Shown here piece by piece: positions 1 through 6,489 of a stretch of DNA of 21,573 nucleotides (position 1 is its first letter; each line of letters begins with the position of its first letter). The DNA lies in assembly GCA_022823105.1 (NCBI GenBank), contig JAJDXU010000368.1, positions 1-21,573 on the forward strand, given 5' to 3'. The DNA is from Dehalococcoidia bacterium. Lineage in GTDB: Bacteria; Chloroflexota; Dehalococcoidia; Lucifugimonadales; UBA3495. The position numbers and the translations under genes were made by a program. The notes under the pieces are model-generated. The model ran no database searches and was not told the DNA's origin. It saw nothing but the letters and a program-made list of their open reading frames with translations.

Positions 1-508
1 TTCTCACCGAGTCCAACGTCCGCGACCTGGTGCGGTTGGTGGACGAGGAGATGGACGGGGTGGCCAGGGAACAGCGGCAGAACCTGGAAACCATCGAGGC
101 CGAACTGGAAGAGGTCAAGCGGAAGCTGGACCGCATCTGGCACTTCGTGGAGAGCACCGACCTGGACATGGCCGACGCCTCCGAGCGCATCCTGGAACAC
201 CGCCACCGGCGGGAACAACTGGAAGCCGCCGCCGAGGAAGCCAGGGCTGTTCTGTCCCAGCGGCGGGAACTGCTGGACAGCGCCGACGTGATCGCCGCCT
301 TCGCCAAGGACATGAGCGAGTTTCTCAGGACCAGCGAACTCACGGAGACCAAGGCATTCGTGCGGTCCTTTGTGAAGGAGGTGCTGGTAAGGCCCGGCGG
401 GGCGACGATTATCTACACAATCCCCACGCCGGAGGATAGTCCCATAGGGGGGAAGGATGCCGCTGAAATCGCCCTGAATGGCGGAGTTCGCAGTATCGGA
501 TACGGTGG
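1..508. mobile_element. Right end of a putative integrated element in tRNA-Ala
   Basis: The sequence left of the tRNA 3' end holds only the tail of a large serine recombinase, whose reading frame continues into the tRNA. Integrases placed against the 3' end of a tRNA gene commonly mark one boundary of an integrative element or prophage. The element would extend left, outside this window. No second attachment site can be seen here, and the exact crossover base is unknown; 508 is simply the base next to the tRNA discriminator position. This is inference from arrangement, not from a seen duplication. Confidence 0.45.
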
Positions 509-629
509 TGGAGCTGGCGGGAATCGAACCCGCTACCTCTTCAATGCCATTGAAGCGCTCTCCCAAATGAGCTACAGCCCCACAATCGGCACGCCGCCGG
601 TACTGTCTGGCGGCGTGCCACTATTCTAG
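3..629 (+). CDS. Large serine recombinase/integrase, C-terminal part (5' end outside window)
   Basis: The frame is open from the first bases of the window, so the catalytic serine resolvase domain and zinc ribbon lie upstream and are not seen. What remains is the charged coiled-coil region (roughly window positions 45-330, many E, R, K and L residues) and the terminal segment with SFVKEVLVRPG and YTIPTPEDS. This is the usual end of large serine recombinases, which integrate and excise elements by recombining two attachment sites. The last 40 or so residues (GGNRTRYLF onward) are simply the antisense reading of the tRNA-Ala gene and the following inverted repeat, ending at TAG 627-629. That tail is therefore probably an accident of integration. 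Family assignment rests on the C-terminal pattern alone. Confidence 0.75.
   Translation, partial: LTESNVRDLVRLVDEEMDGVAREQRQNLETIEAELEEVKRKLDRIWHFVESTDLDMADASERILEHRHRREQLEAAAEEARAVLSQRRELLDSADVIAAFAKDMSEFLRTSELTETKAFVRSFVKEVLVRPGGATIIYTIPTPEDSPIGGKDAAEIALNGGVRSIGYGGGAGGNRTRYLFNAIEALSQMSYSPTIGTPPVLSGGVPLF
506..581 (-). tRNA. tRNA-Ala (anticodon GGC), CCA encoded
   Basis: Read on the minus strand, the cloverleaf folds fully. The acceptor stem GGGGCTG pairs with CAGCTCC (one G-U). The D arm has stem GCTC/GAGC, and the anticodon stem is CTTCA/TGAAG around the loop ATGGCAT, giving anticodon GGC for alanine. The T arm is GCGGG-TTCGATT-CCCGC, followed by discriminator A at 509 and an encoded CCA at 506-508. 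The body without CCA is 73 nt. The gene lies antisense inside the last part of the recombinase frame. Confidence 0.95.
588..619. repeat. Perfect 11-bp inverted repeat beside tRNA-Ala
   Basis: The arms GGCACGCCGCC (588-598) and GGCGGCGTGCC (609-619) are exact reverse complements around a 10-nt loop. The hairpin lies 7 nt upstream of the tRNA 5' end and downstream of the likely tRNA -10 box. No T-tract follows on the minus strand. It could be a leader hairpin, an insulator between the NHL gene and the tRNA, or a protein-binding site. Confidence 0.8.
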
Positions 630-652
630 CAAACCCGCGGCGAAAACCGCAA
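623..652 (-). promoter_or_regulatory. Candidate promoter of tRNA-Ala
   Basis: On the minus strand TTGCGG (647-652) is followed after 18 nt by TAGAAT (623-628). The -10 is preceded by TGC, an extended -10 signature. Transcription would begin near 616, about 35 nt before the tRNA. The -35 is only half-consensus, and the site overlaps the candidate terminator of the NHL gene. Confidence 0.4.
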
Positions 653-656
653 CGGG
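628..656 (-). terminator. Candidate terminator of the NHL gene
   Basis: Just past the NHL stop (658-660) the minus strand can fold a stem from CCCG (653-656) with CGGG (634-637), extended by three inner pairs with a small bulge. It is followed by a short T-rich stretch, TTTGCT. The stem is short and imperfect, so this is a weak call. Confidence 0.35.
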
Positions 657-657
657 C

Positions 658-1578
658 CTAACCCTTCCGCGTGTATTTCACCACCGTGCGGCCGGTGCTC
701 CCCTCGTAGGGTTCCACCACGTAAAGGTCCTTCTGGCTGTCCACCCAGACGCCGTGGCAGCTGCGGTGCGTCAGGTCGCCCCACTGGGCCAGGCGATTCC
801 CGTTAGCGTCCAGGATGCTGACCATCCCGCCGTTGTGCTCCGCCACGTACGCCACGCCCTCGTCGTCAATGCAGATCACCGCCGGCCCGATCAGCTTGCT
901 GGGCCAGTCCGTGATGTGCGTTCCGTCCTGGTTGAACACCTGCACCCGGTCGTTCTCCCGGTCGGCGATCAGCAGGTTGCCATCGTTGGTGATCCATGCG
1001 CCGTGGGGCAGGTTGAACTGTCCGGGCCCGCCGCCCGGCTCACCCCAGGAGAAGATGTGCTCGCCGTTGGCCGTGAACTTGTGGACGCGCGCGTTGGCGT
1101 ATCCGTCGGCGATATAGATCTCTCCGGCGTCGTTCAGCGCGATGCCCGCCGGCATGTTGAACGGCTCGGCGCCGCGCACCACCTGGTGCCACGAGTTGGA
1201 ATCGAACGACGTGTTGTCCGCACCGGTGTCGGAGCGATAGCCGCGCTCGCCGATGGTCATCACCACCTCGCCGTCCTTGGTCAGCTTGAAAATCTGGCCC
1301 CGGTTCCGGTCCACCAGCCAGACGTAACCCCACTGGTCAATGATGATGGCGTGGGGAAACTCGAACATGCCCGCGCCCCACGACTTGATGAACTTGCCGT
1401 CCCGGTCAAAGATCATGATCGGATGGTCGGGATTGCGGTTAAAGCAGTAGATGCGGTCTTCATCATCGCCGAATACCGCGGCGGCCGGCATGGGTATGCC
1501 ATCGGGCAGTTGGGCCCAGTTGCGGTCAAACTCGTAGGTGTGCGCGCCGTTGCCGACGACATTGGTGGCAGTAGTCAT
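658..1578 (-). CDS. NHL-repeat beta-propeller protein (peptidyl-amidoglycolate lyase-like fold)
   Basis: The 306-residue protein is built of NHL-type blades: short units of the form 'P.GI.....G.IYIAD..N.RV..F...G'. Examples are MPAGIALNDAGEIYIADG (near 143-160) and LPHGAWITNDGNLLIADREN (near 190-209). NHL propellers of this length resemble the lyase domain of peptidylglycine alpha-amidating enzymes, but many act only as scaffolds or bind ligands, so no reaction is assigned. No signal peptide is visible, so a cytoplasmic place is likely. The ATG is backed by AGGAGGT (1583-1589) four bases upstream. It is the last gene of a minus-strand run that includes the acetyltransferase (77-nt gap) and the SMP-30 propeller, so two different propeller proteins sit close together. 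Confidence 0.8.
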   Translation of the reverse strand: MTTATNVVGNGAHTYEFDRNWAQLPDGIPMPAAAVFGDDEDRIYCFNRNPDHPIMIFDRDGKFIKSWGAGMFEFPHAIIIDQWGYVWLVDRNRGQIFKLTKDGEVVMTIGERGYRSDTGADNTSFDSNSWHQVVRGAEPFNMPAGIALNDAGEIYIADGYANARVHKFTANGEHIFSWGEPGGGPGQFNLPHGAWITNDGNLLIADRENDRVQVFNQDGTHITDWPSKLIGPAVICIDDEGVAYVAEHNGGMVSILDANGNRLAQWGDLTHRSCHGVWVDSQKDLYVVEPYEGSTGRTVVKYTRKG

Positions 1579-1655
1579 CAGAACCTCCTCGTAGTTCTTG
1601 TCAAGTCCGTAGATTTTCCGGTTGCTACGCTAGTTTTACCACAAATCTGGCCCGC

Positions 1656-2213
1656 TTACCGACGCGCGACCGATTTAGCGAGGAAAATGTCCGGCTTCCC
1701 CAGACCGTTGGCATCGGGCAATACCCCTGCAATGGAGAAGCCCACCTTCAGGTAGAACTCAAACGGGTGCCCCTTTTTGTCCCGTATTCGCGCCAGATGC
1801 TCCAGTGGGTCCGGATACAGGTCCACGCCGGCCAGCGAGGTCATGTCGTCCTCATCGTCCGAACCCAGCCAAATGGTCAGCCCGCCGCGTTCGCGCACGC
1901 GTTCCTCCATGTCCTCCACCAGCGCCCGCCCGATGCCCCGTCGTTGCATGCAGGGTCGCACCACCAGCACCGTCAACTCCCATACGTTCCCGTTGTACAA
2001 CGGCTCAGCCGCCGACCATCCCAGGACATCGCCATCCTCGCCAAGCGCGACCCGAGCGATGCGATCGCCGGTCATTGCCTCGTCAACCGTGCTTGCCGCC
2101 GAATCCAAGTCGGGCCACGCCTCCGGCCAGTGCTCGGCGAACCCCGATACCAGCAACTCGGCGGCGCGCCGGGCAACGGCTGCGTCGGAGCCGCAAAGGT
2201 CAACTATCCGCAT
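1656..2213 (-). CDS. GNAT N-acetyltransferase, AAC(6')-Ii-like
   Basis: The 185-residue protein has the GNAT acetyl-CoA loop QRRGIGRAL (90-98), preceded by the beta-strand WELTVLVV (78-85). Beyond the generic fold, it carries the pattern I recall from the aminoglycoside 6'-N-acetyltransferase AAC(6')-Ii group: GG.TI.LG.DD (110-120), DLY (131-133), HP.EFY.K.G (149-158) and VLP.ANG..KPDI..AK (164-180). These enzymes transfer acetyl from acetyl-CoA to the 6'-amino group of aminoglycosides, though many chromosomal relatives have other amine substrates. The ATG lies 3 nt past the last stop of the decayed PPOx gene, and a purine-rich AGGAA sits about 8 nt upstream. Resistance activity is inference; GNAT membership is firm. 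Confidence 0.8.
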   Translation of the reverse strand: MRIVDLCGSDAAVARRAAELLVSGFAEHWPEAWPDLDSAASTVDEAMTGDRIARVALGEDGDVLGWSAAEPLYNGNVWELTVLVVRPCMQRRGIGRALVEDMEERVRERGGLTIWLGSDDEDDMTSLAGVDLYPDPLEHLARIRDKKGHPFEFYLKVGFSIAGVLPDANGLGKPDIFLAKSVARR

Positions 2214-2216
2214 CGT

Positions 2217-2819
2217 CTATTCCTGCGGATTGCCCTGCGGATAGGCCTCGCGGAAATCGATCACGCCCGCTGATCCCGGGGCGGCCGGTTTGTGGTCGTC
2301 CGGGCCGGTTGGGTCGCCGCGTCGCGCCTTGGCGTTTCATTCGTCGATCGTCACTTCCAGCAGGGCAGTCGCGCCGAGGTCGCCGGATGAAGGATCATTG
2401 TAATCATGCCCCACATTGCGGCCCGGGAGGTATCACTGCACCATCTTGTCGAACAGTTCGAACTTGGCGGCCTCGTCCGTAATATCACGCGCGCTGCCGA
2501 ACACCGATGCGCACCGGTAGTTCATGGAGTGGTTCATCGCCTTGCGGAAATACACCAACCCGTCGGTCAGCGTAACCGTGATGCAGATGGGGGCGCCCTA
2601 TGCCATGTGCTGCAAGGCCCGGCTGCGTACCGAACCGTGCAGAAAGATTCGGTCAGCAACATCCGCATCGCAGTGGTAGCTGAACGGAATCACGAATGGC
2701 ACGCCATCCTGGACAAACCCCAGATGGGCGACCATGCCTTGCGACAGAATATCTTCCGTTTCTTCGGACACGGCGCGTTCGGGATGGTTTCGTGTGCGGG
2801 TACGTTCGGTGAGTTTCAA
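2217..2819 (-). pseudogene. Pyridoxamine 5'-phosphate oxidase-family (Nim/PPOx-like) protein, three in-frame stops
   Basis: One minus-strand frame from a TTG at 2817-2819 to TAG 2217-2219 reads as a complete flavin-binding split-barrel protein of about 200 codons. It is broken by TAG (2598-2600), TGA (2433-2435) and TGA (2337-2339). Recognisable blocks are RTRTRNHPERAV and HLGFVQDGVPFVIP, then LHGS, and after the first stop TVTLTDGLV and HSMNYRCASVFG. After the second stop come LPGRN and ATALLEV, and after the third AKARRGDPTGPDD. No frameshift is needed to join them. Intact relatives bind FMN or F420 and reduce small compounds. The gene sits between SMP-30 (54 nt upstream) and the acetyltransferase (3 nt downstream), so it was probably an operon member. 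A GGGAG ribosome site lies about 8 nt before the TTG. Confidence 0.8.
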
Positions 2820-2873
2820 GCAGCGGCTCCCGTCCAGGCGGCATTGAGTTGGCGTTGTCCGGTTGTTCCCGGT

Positions 2874-3776
2874 TCAGAACGCCCCAATCCCCGGCGTAGT
2901 CACGCGTATGCTGTAGAGCGACGCCCCGGACGTCAGGAACAGCGTCCGCATATCGTCCCCGCCGAAGCAGATGTTCCGCGTAACCTCCGGCGTTTCCAGC
3001 ACGCCCAGGCGCTCGCCGGCGGGTGATACGATCCACACGCCGCCCGAGCCGGTGCACCAGACGTTGCCGGCTGTGTCCACCTTCATCCCGTCGGGCACTC
3101 CGGGCGCCGTCGAGCCCATCTCGATCAGGATTCGGTTCCCGCTCAGCGTCCCGTCCGCGGCCACGTCAAACACGCGGATGCGCCGGTTCGGGCAGAACTC
3201 GCCATTCTCCTCCCGTTCAAAGTCGGCAGGCTCCGCCCGACTGATGGCGATGTACAGCGTCGATTCGTCCGGGGACAACGCCAGCCCGTTGGCGTACTCG
3301 CACTCGTCCGTCGCCAGGTGTACGTTCCCGGCCGTGTCGATCCGATAGACCCCAGCGAATGGAATCTCCCGCAACTCCTCCGGAAAACGCAGGTGCGGAT
3401 CGGTGAAGTAAACCGTGCCGTCCGTTCGGCAGATCACGTCGTTCGGTTTGTTGAATCGCTTGCCGTCCCACCGGTCCGCAACCGTCGTCACGTTGCCGTC
3501 CGCATCCATGCTGGTCACGCAACGATGGTCCGCCCCCTCGCACATCAGCAGGTTGCCCTGGCGGTCGAAAGTGCAGCCGTTCCCCTCGCCCGTGTTCTCG
3601 CGCACCACCGTGGTCTCTCCGGTATTCGGGTCCCACTTCAACAATTGCTCCCGAGCCAGGTCAACGAAAGTCAGGTATCCACCCGGATGCCACAACGGCC
3701 CTTCCGTGCGCTCCAGCGTCCCATCCAGCAGGGTCAATTCAGTTTCCGCCAGCAGTCCGCCCAAATCGTCAGCCAT
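2874..3776 (-). CDS. SMP-30/gluconolactonase/LRE-family sugar-lactone hydrolase-like protein
   Basis: The 300-residue six-bladed propeller shows the four metal-site motifs of the SMP-30/gluconolactonase family: TEGPLW (E25), NKPND (N112), YANGLALSPD (N163) and VPDGM (D229). Family members use a divalent metal to hydrolyse sugar or other lactones, and the ligand residues are all present, so hydrolytic activity is likely. The exact lactone is unknown. The start at 3776 is chosen because AAGGAG (3785-3790) lies 8 nt upstream. Longer in-frame ATGs exist up to 3818, but they fall at or before the transcription start predicted from the -10 at 3824-3829. No signal peptide is visible. It heads the operon that continues into the decayed PPOx gene and the acetyltransferase. 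Confidence 0.85.
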   Translation of the reverse strand: MADDLGGLLAETELTLLDGTLERTEGPLWHPGGYLTFVDLAREQLLKWDPNTGETTVVRENTGEGNGCTFDRQGNLLMCEGADHRCVTSMDADGNVTTVADRWDGKRFNKPNDVICRTDGTVYFTDPHLRFPEELREIPFAGVYRIDTAGNVHLATDECEYANGLALSPDESTLYIAISRAEPADFEREENGEFCPNRRIRVFDVAADGTLSGNRILIEMGSTAPGVPDGMKVDTAGNVWCTGSGGVWIVSPAGERLGVLETPEVTRNICFGGDDMRTLFLTSGASLYSIRVTTPGIGAF

Positions 3777-3823
3777 CTCATCCTCTCCTTCGTCCATCAT
3801 GTCCGTGTTTTTTTGCAAGCGCG

Positions 3824-3832
3824 ATTATAGCA
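3824..3832 (-). promoter_or_regulatory. Extended -10 promoter of the SMP-30 operon
   Basis: The minus strand reads TGC-TATAAT, a consensus extended -10. No good -35 is seen at 16-18 nt, as is usual for extended -10 promoters. The start point would fall near 3817, giving a leader of about 40 nt to the ATG at 3776. Confidence 0.6.
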
Positions 3833-3866
3833 ACCCCAGGGCAATCGCATTTAGGATTTAGACGCT

Positions 3867-3969
3867 CGTCACTCCGGCGCAAACCGGATTCCAGAGGCCA
3901 CCGAATGAAGACAGCGACCGCGAAACCGCCGATTTCAGGCACTGGATACCGGCTTTCGCCGGTATGACG
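3867..3969. repeat. Palindromic intergenic repeat, about 103 bp
   Basis: The two 28-nt ends (3867-3894 and 3942-3969) are inverted copies that match at 22 of 28 positions. They have the familiar form CGTCA..CCGGCG.AA.CCGG..TCCAG, which spells VIPAKAGIQ in translated databases. Such short non-coding repeats are dispersed in many bacterial genomes and look like MITE- or REP-type elements. This copy lies between the SMP-30 promoter and the 3' end of the gamma-glutamyltransferase gene. Confidence 0.75.
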
Positions 3970-4046
3970 GTGGGCGGAAGAGCCCTATCCAGGGGCCAAC
4001 CATTGAAATGCGATTCCCCTGATAGCAACCCATCCGCCAGCCAACG

Positions 4047-4073
4047 AAAAGGGGCAGGTGTGCAACCCGCCCC
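4047..4073 (-). terminator. Intrinsic terminator of the gamma-glutamyltransferase gene (palindrome copy 1)
   Basis: The minus strand folds GGGGCGGGT / ACCTGCCCC (4051-4073) around a 5-nt loop with one mismatch, and TTTTCGTT follows directly. It lies 24 nt past the stop of the upstream gene. A near copy of the 23-nt palindrome lies at 19016-19038. Confidence 0.7.
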
Positions 4074-4096
4074 TGACGATGCCAAAATCGTGCGGA

Positions 4097-5851
4097 CTAC
4101 CGCCCCATTGCGTAGCCGTCCCGTCGCAGATCCGCTCCGCCGTACATGGTCCCGCGCTCCCGGTCGATCTCGATGGCGCACAGGGACCCCATGCGAGGCG
4201 TCCACTCGTTCCACACGTCCACGTCGTGGCCCCGCTTGCGCAGGTCGTCCACCACCGACGGGTCGATGCGCGATTCGACGCCGACCAGTCCCGGCCGGTA
4301 GGCGTGGGGCCAGAACGAGTTGGGGAAGCTCCACGTGGACGCCCGCGGCGCCTCGATGGCCTGCTGCACGTCCATGTCGAACTCGGCCACGTTCAGGAAC
4401 AACTGCACCATGGATTGCGGCTGCACGTCGCCTCCCGGCGTGCCGAAGGGCAGCCACGGCTTGCCGTCCTTGAACGCCATCGCCGGATTGGGCGTCAGCC
4501 GGGGCCGCTTGCCCGGTTCCAGGCTGCACGGATGGTCCTCGTCCAGCCAGCTCTGCGAACCCCGCGCCGACACCATGAGCCCCAGGCCCGGCACGATGGG
4601 CGCGCCGCCGAACCCATCGCTCGGCGTCGCTGAGAAGGCATTGCCCCACCGGTCCACGGCGCAGATATACGACGTGTCCGCTGACAGGGGCCCCGCTACG
4701 GCCTGCGGCTGTTTCGCTCCGTACCGCACTCCGCCCTGCTGGTGAGCCCACGGGTCGCCGGCCAGCGGCATTTCCGGATTCGCACGCTGCGCGTCGATCT
4801 CGCGTCGGCGTACGTCCGCGTATTCGCGGGACAGCAGACCCGCCATGGGCACGTCCACAAAGTCGGGGTCGCCGTAGTAGGCGTGCCGGTCGGCGAAGGC
4901 GAGTTTCAACGCCTCCAGCACCGTGTGGATGTAATCGGCCGAGTTGTGCCCCATACCCTGCAGGTCGCAACCCTCCAGGATCTTCAGGGCGTGCAGGTTC
5001 ATCGGCCCTTGGCACCACGGTCCGCATGCATAGACGTCGATCCCCTTGTAATCAATCATCGGAGGCCGGTCCACGCCCACCGAGAAATCCGCCAGGTCCT
5101 GCATCGACAGCCATCCGCCCTGGCTCCGCACGAACGCCACCATCTCCTCGGCGATGTCGCCCTTGTAGAACAGGTCCCGCGCCGCCCGAAGGCCCGCGTC
5201 CCGGCCCTGCCCATTCACCGACTGCTCGGCATGGATCATGCGCCGGAACGTGCGCGCCAGGTCCTTCTGCACCAACAGATCGCCGATTCCCAGCGCCTTC
5301 CCACCGGGATAGAAAATCTCCATCGTGCTGGCCCACTGGCTGGTGTCGCCCTCGTCCAGGATGATGTTGTCGCCGCTGCTCACCAGCGCCCGGTGCAGCG
5401 TCGCCGGGATGGGGAAGCCGCCCTCGGCGATCTCCAACGCCGGAGTAACCACCTGCTCAAAAGTCATGGTCCCGTACCGGATCAGGGACGTGATCCAGGC
5501 GTCCGGCGCGGCCGGCGTGACCGTTCGCATCACGCCGTGGGGCATGTCGCCGGCGTGCTCACGTCGGAAATAGTCAATGGACGCCTCCGCCGGCCATCGA
5601 CCCAGGCCGCTGATCTCACGAGTTTCTCCCGTTTCTGCGTGGTGGATGATGATGGGAGCGACGCCGGCGAAGCTGGTGTACTGCGGCAGCGTCACGTTGA
5701 TCACCATGCCGGCCGCTACGCCCGCGTCGATCGCGTTGCCGCCTTGCTCCAGGATCCGGTAGCCGGCCGCCGTCGCCAGATAGTGACCGGTGCTCACCAT
5801 GTGGGTAACGCCGCCCACCAGCGGGCGATAACTCCTCAAACCAATGGCCAT
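4097..5851 (-). CDS. Gamma-glutamyltransferase-family Ntn hydrolase
   Basis: The 584-residue protein is colinear with gamma-glutamyltransferases, which self-cleave before a Thr that becomes the N-terminal nucleophile. Here the nucleophile is T393 in the motif ADTSYICAVDRWGNAFS. Other family marks are GGNAIDAGVAA (37-47), GLGRWP (82-87, the arginine region) and GTPGGD (470-475). The family includes gamma-glutamyl transferases and hydrolases and relatives such as oxamate amidohydrolase, so the substrate is open. No signal peptide is present, unlike periplasmic or secreted GGTs, which suggests a cytoplasmic enzyme. The start at 5851 is set by GGAGG (5857-5861) and by a candidate -10 at 5905-5910; the longer open frame to 5920 would begin upstream of that promoter. 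It is transcribed alone. Confidence 0.85.
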   Translation of the reverse strand: MAIGLRSYRPLVGGVTHMVSTGHYLATAAGYRILEQGGNAIDAGVAAGMVINVTLPQYTSFAGVAPIIIHHAETGETREISGLGRWPAEASIDYFRREHAGDMPHGVMRTVTPAAPDAWITSLIRYGTMTFEQVVTPALEIAEGGFPIPATLHRALVSSGDNIILDEGDTSQWASTMEIFYPGGKALGIGDLLVQKDLARTFRRMIHAEQSVNGQGRDAGLRAARDLFYKGDIAEEMVAFVRSQGGWLSMQDLADFSVGVDRPPMIDYKGIDVYACGPWCQGPMNLHALKILEGCDLQGMGHNSADYIHTVLEALKLAFADRHAYYGDPDFVDVPMAGLLSREYADVRRREIDAQRANPEMPLAGDPWAHQQGGVRYGAKQPQAVAGPLSADTSYICAVDRWGNAFSATPSDGFGGAPIVPGLGLMVSARGSQSWLDEDHPCSLEPGKRPRLTPNPAMAFKDGKPWLPFGTPGGDVQPQSMVQLFLNVAEFDMDVQQAIEAPRASTWSFPNSFWPHAYRPGLVGVESRIDPSVVDDLRKRGHDVDVWNEWTPRMGSLCAIEIDRERGTMYGGADLRRDGYAMGR

Positions 5852-5904
5852 GTCAACCTCCACAGCAAAGCTGCGCTGCAAATCGCGGATGCGTCGTGTC
5901 CGGC

Positions 5905-5910
5905 AGTATA
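5905..5910 (-). promoter_or_regulatory. Candidate -10 box of the gamma-glutamyltransferase gene
   Basis: TATACT on the minus strand would start transcription near 5898, 47 nt before the ATG. The matching -35 region is poor, so this is tentative. Confidence 0.3.
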
Positions 5911-6386
5911 GAACATCCACGCGGCGGCTGCCAGTTGAACCGGACGCATGCGCGTCGGCCGGATGCGCAGCGCCGGAAATCGCAAATTCGCGCGGTCGTC
6001 ATGCCGCGAACCTCCTCTCTCCCACCGGCGCGCGAAAACCAGCAAATCCGCCAAAACGTATAGTAAGACATGACGGATCCAGCAAAAACCCGAACCTCGG
6101 GCCCCGCTCTGTCCGAGACCATACGCCATCCGGCCCTTGTTTCAGGCTCCGGTTGGCCATTGAAATGTTGGTTTGGGCCTCGGCCCGGCCCCATCGCCGT
6201 TGGCGCCGACCGCACGTCGCTTCCCACTGAGGGCACGCCATCGATATTCAAAATCGCGATATTGAATGGCTCTCTTTTCCATTTAAACCGCATGTGGTGA
6301 CGAAAACGACGAGCAGGATTCAGGAAAATAGTACAAATTATGGAGATTGTGACGAAAAGTTGACGATAGCCCAATATGATATGCGC
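5911..6386. other. Intergenic stretch without a convincing gene
   Basis: Several frames are open for 60-170 codons here, but their translations are rich in Arg, Cys and Trp with no recognisable motif or ribosome site, so I regard them as chance. Composition changes from GC-rich on the left to markedly AT-rich from about 6240. An imperfect inverted repeat lies at 6240-6264 (TCGATATT... / ...ATATTGA). The right end leads into the promoter at 6387-6415. Confidence 0.5.
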
Positions 6387-6415
6387 TTGTCAGATCAATG
6401 CGATGGACGGATAAT
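6387..6415 (+). promoter_or_regulatory. Sigma-70-type promoter of the XRE membrane regulator
   Basis: TTGTCA (6387-6392) and GATAAT (6410-6415) are separated by exactly 17 nt, each with five of six consensus bases. Transcription would begin near 6422, leaving a leader of about 68 nt before the ATG at 6490. Confidence 0.65.
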
Positions 6416-6489
6416 CGGCCACAATTGATTTGAAGTTAAGGTGAAAGATATTTCATCCATAAAATTGCCTCACTATGCGAGAGGTGACA

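Noticed and set aside
754..1755. Long plus-strand open frame of 333 codons opposite the NHL gene
   Set aside because: It is antisense to a well-supported NHL gene, has no motif or ribosome site, and is rich in Val, Arg and His as expected from the shadow of a GC-rich gene.
1805..2482. Plus-strand frame of 225 codons opposite the acetyltransferase
   Set aside because: The translation is Arg/Pro-rich low-complexity sequence without a domain; the minus-strand acetyltransferase explains the region.
3996..4020. Shared 11-mer CCATTGAAATG at about 4003 and 6158
   Set aside because: The flanking sequence does not align over a useful length, so a true repeat family cannot be supported from two short matches.
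3858..5027. Minus-strand frame of 389 codons overlapping the gamma-glutamyltransferase gene
   Set aside because: It is a frame shadow of that gene that runs on into the palindromic repeat (VIPAKAGIQ).
4742..5911. Plus-strand frame of 389 codons opposite the gamma-glutamyltransferase gene
   Set aside because: Antisense shadow with no recognisable domain; the minus-strand enzyme carries all motifs.
5853..6374. Minus-strand frame of 173 codons in the gap upstream of the gamma-glutamyltransferase gene
   Set aside because: The composition is random-looking, with no ribosome site or motif, and it covers the AT/GC transition. I left it out as a gene.
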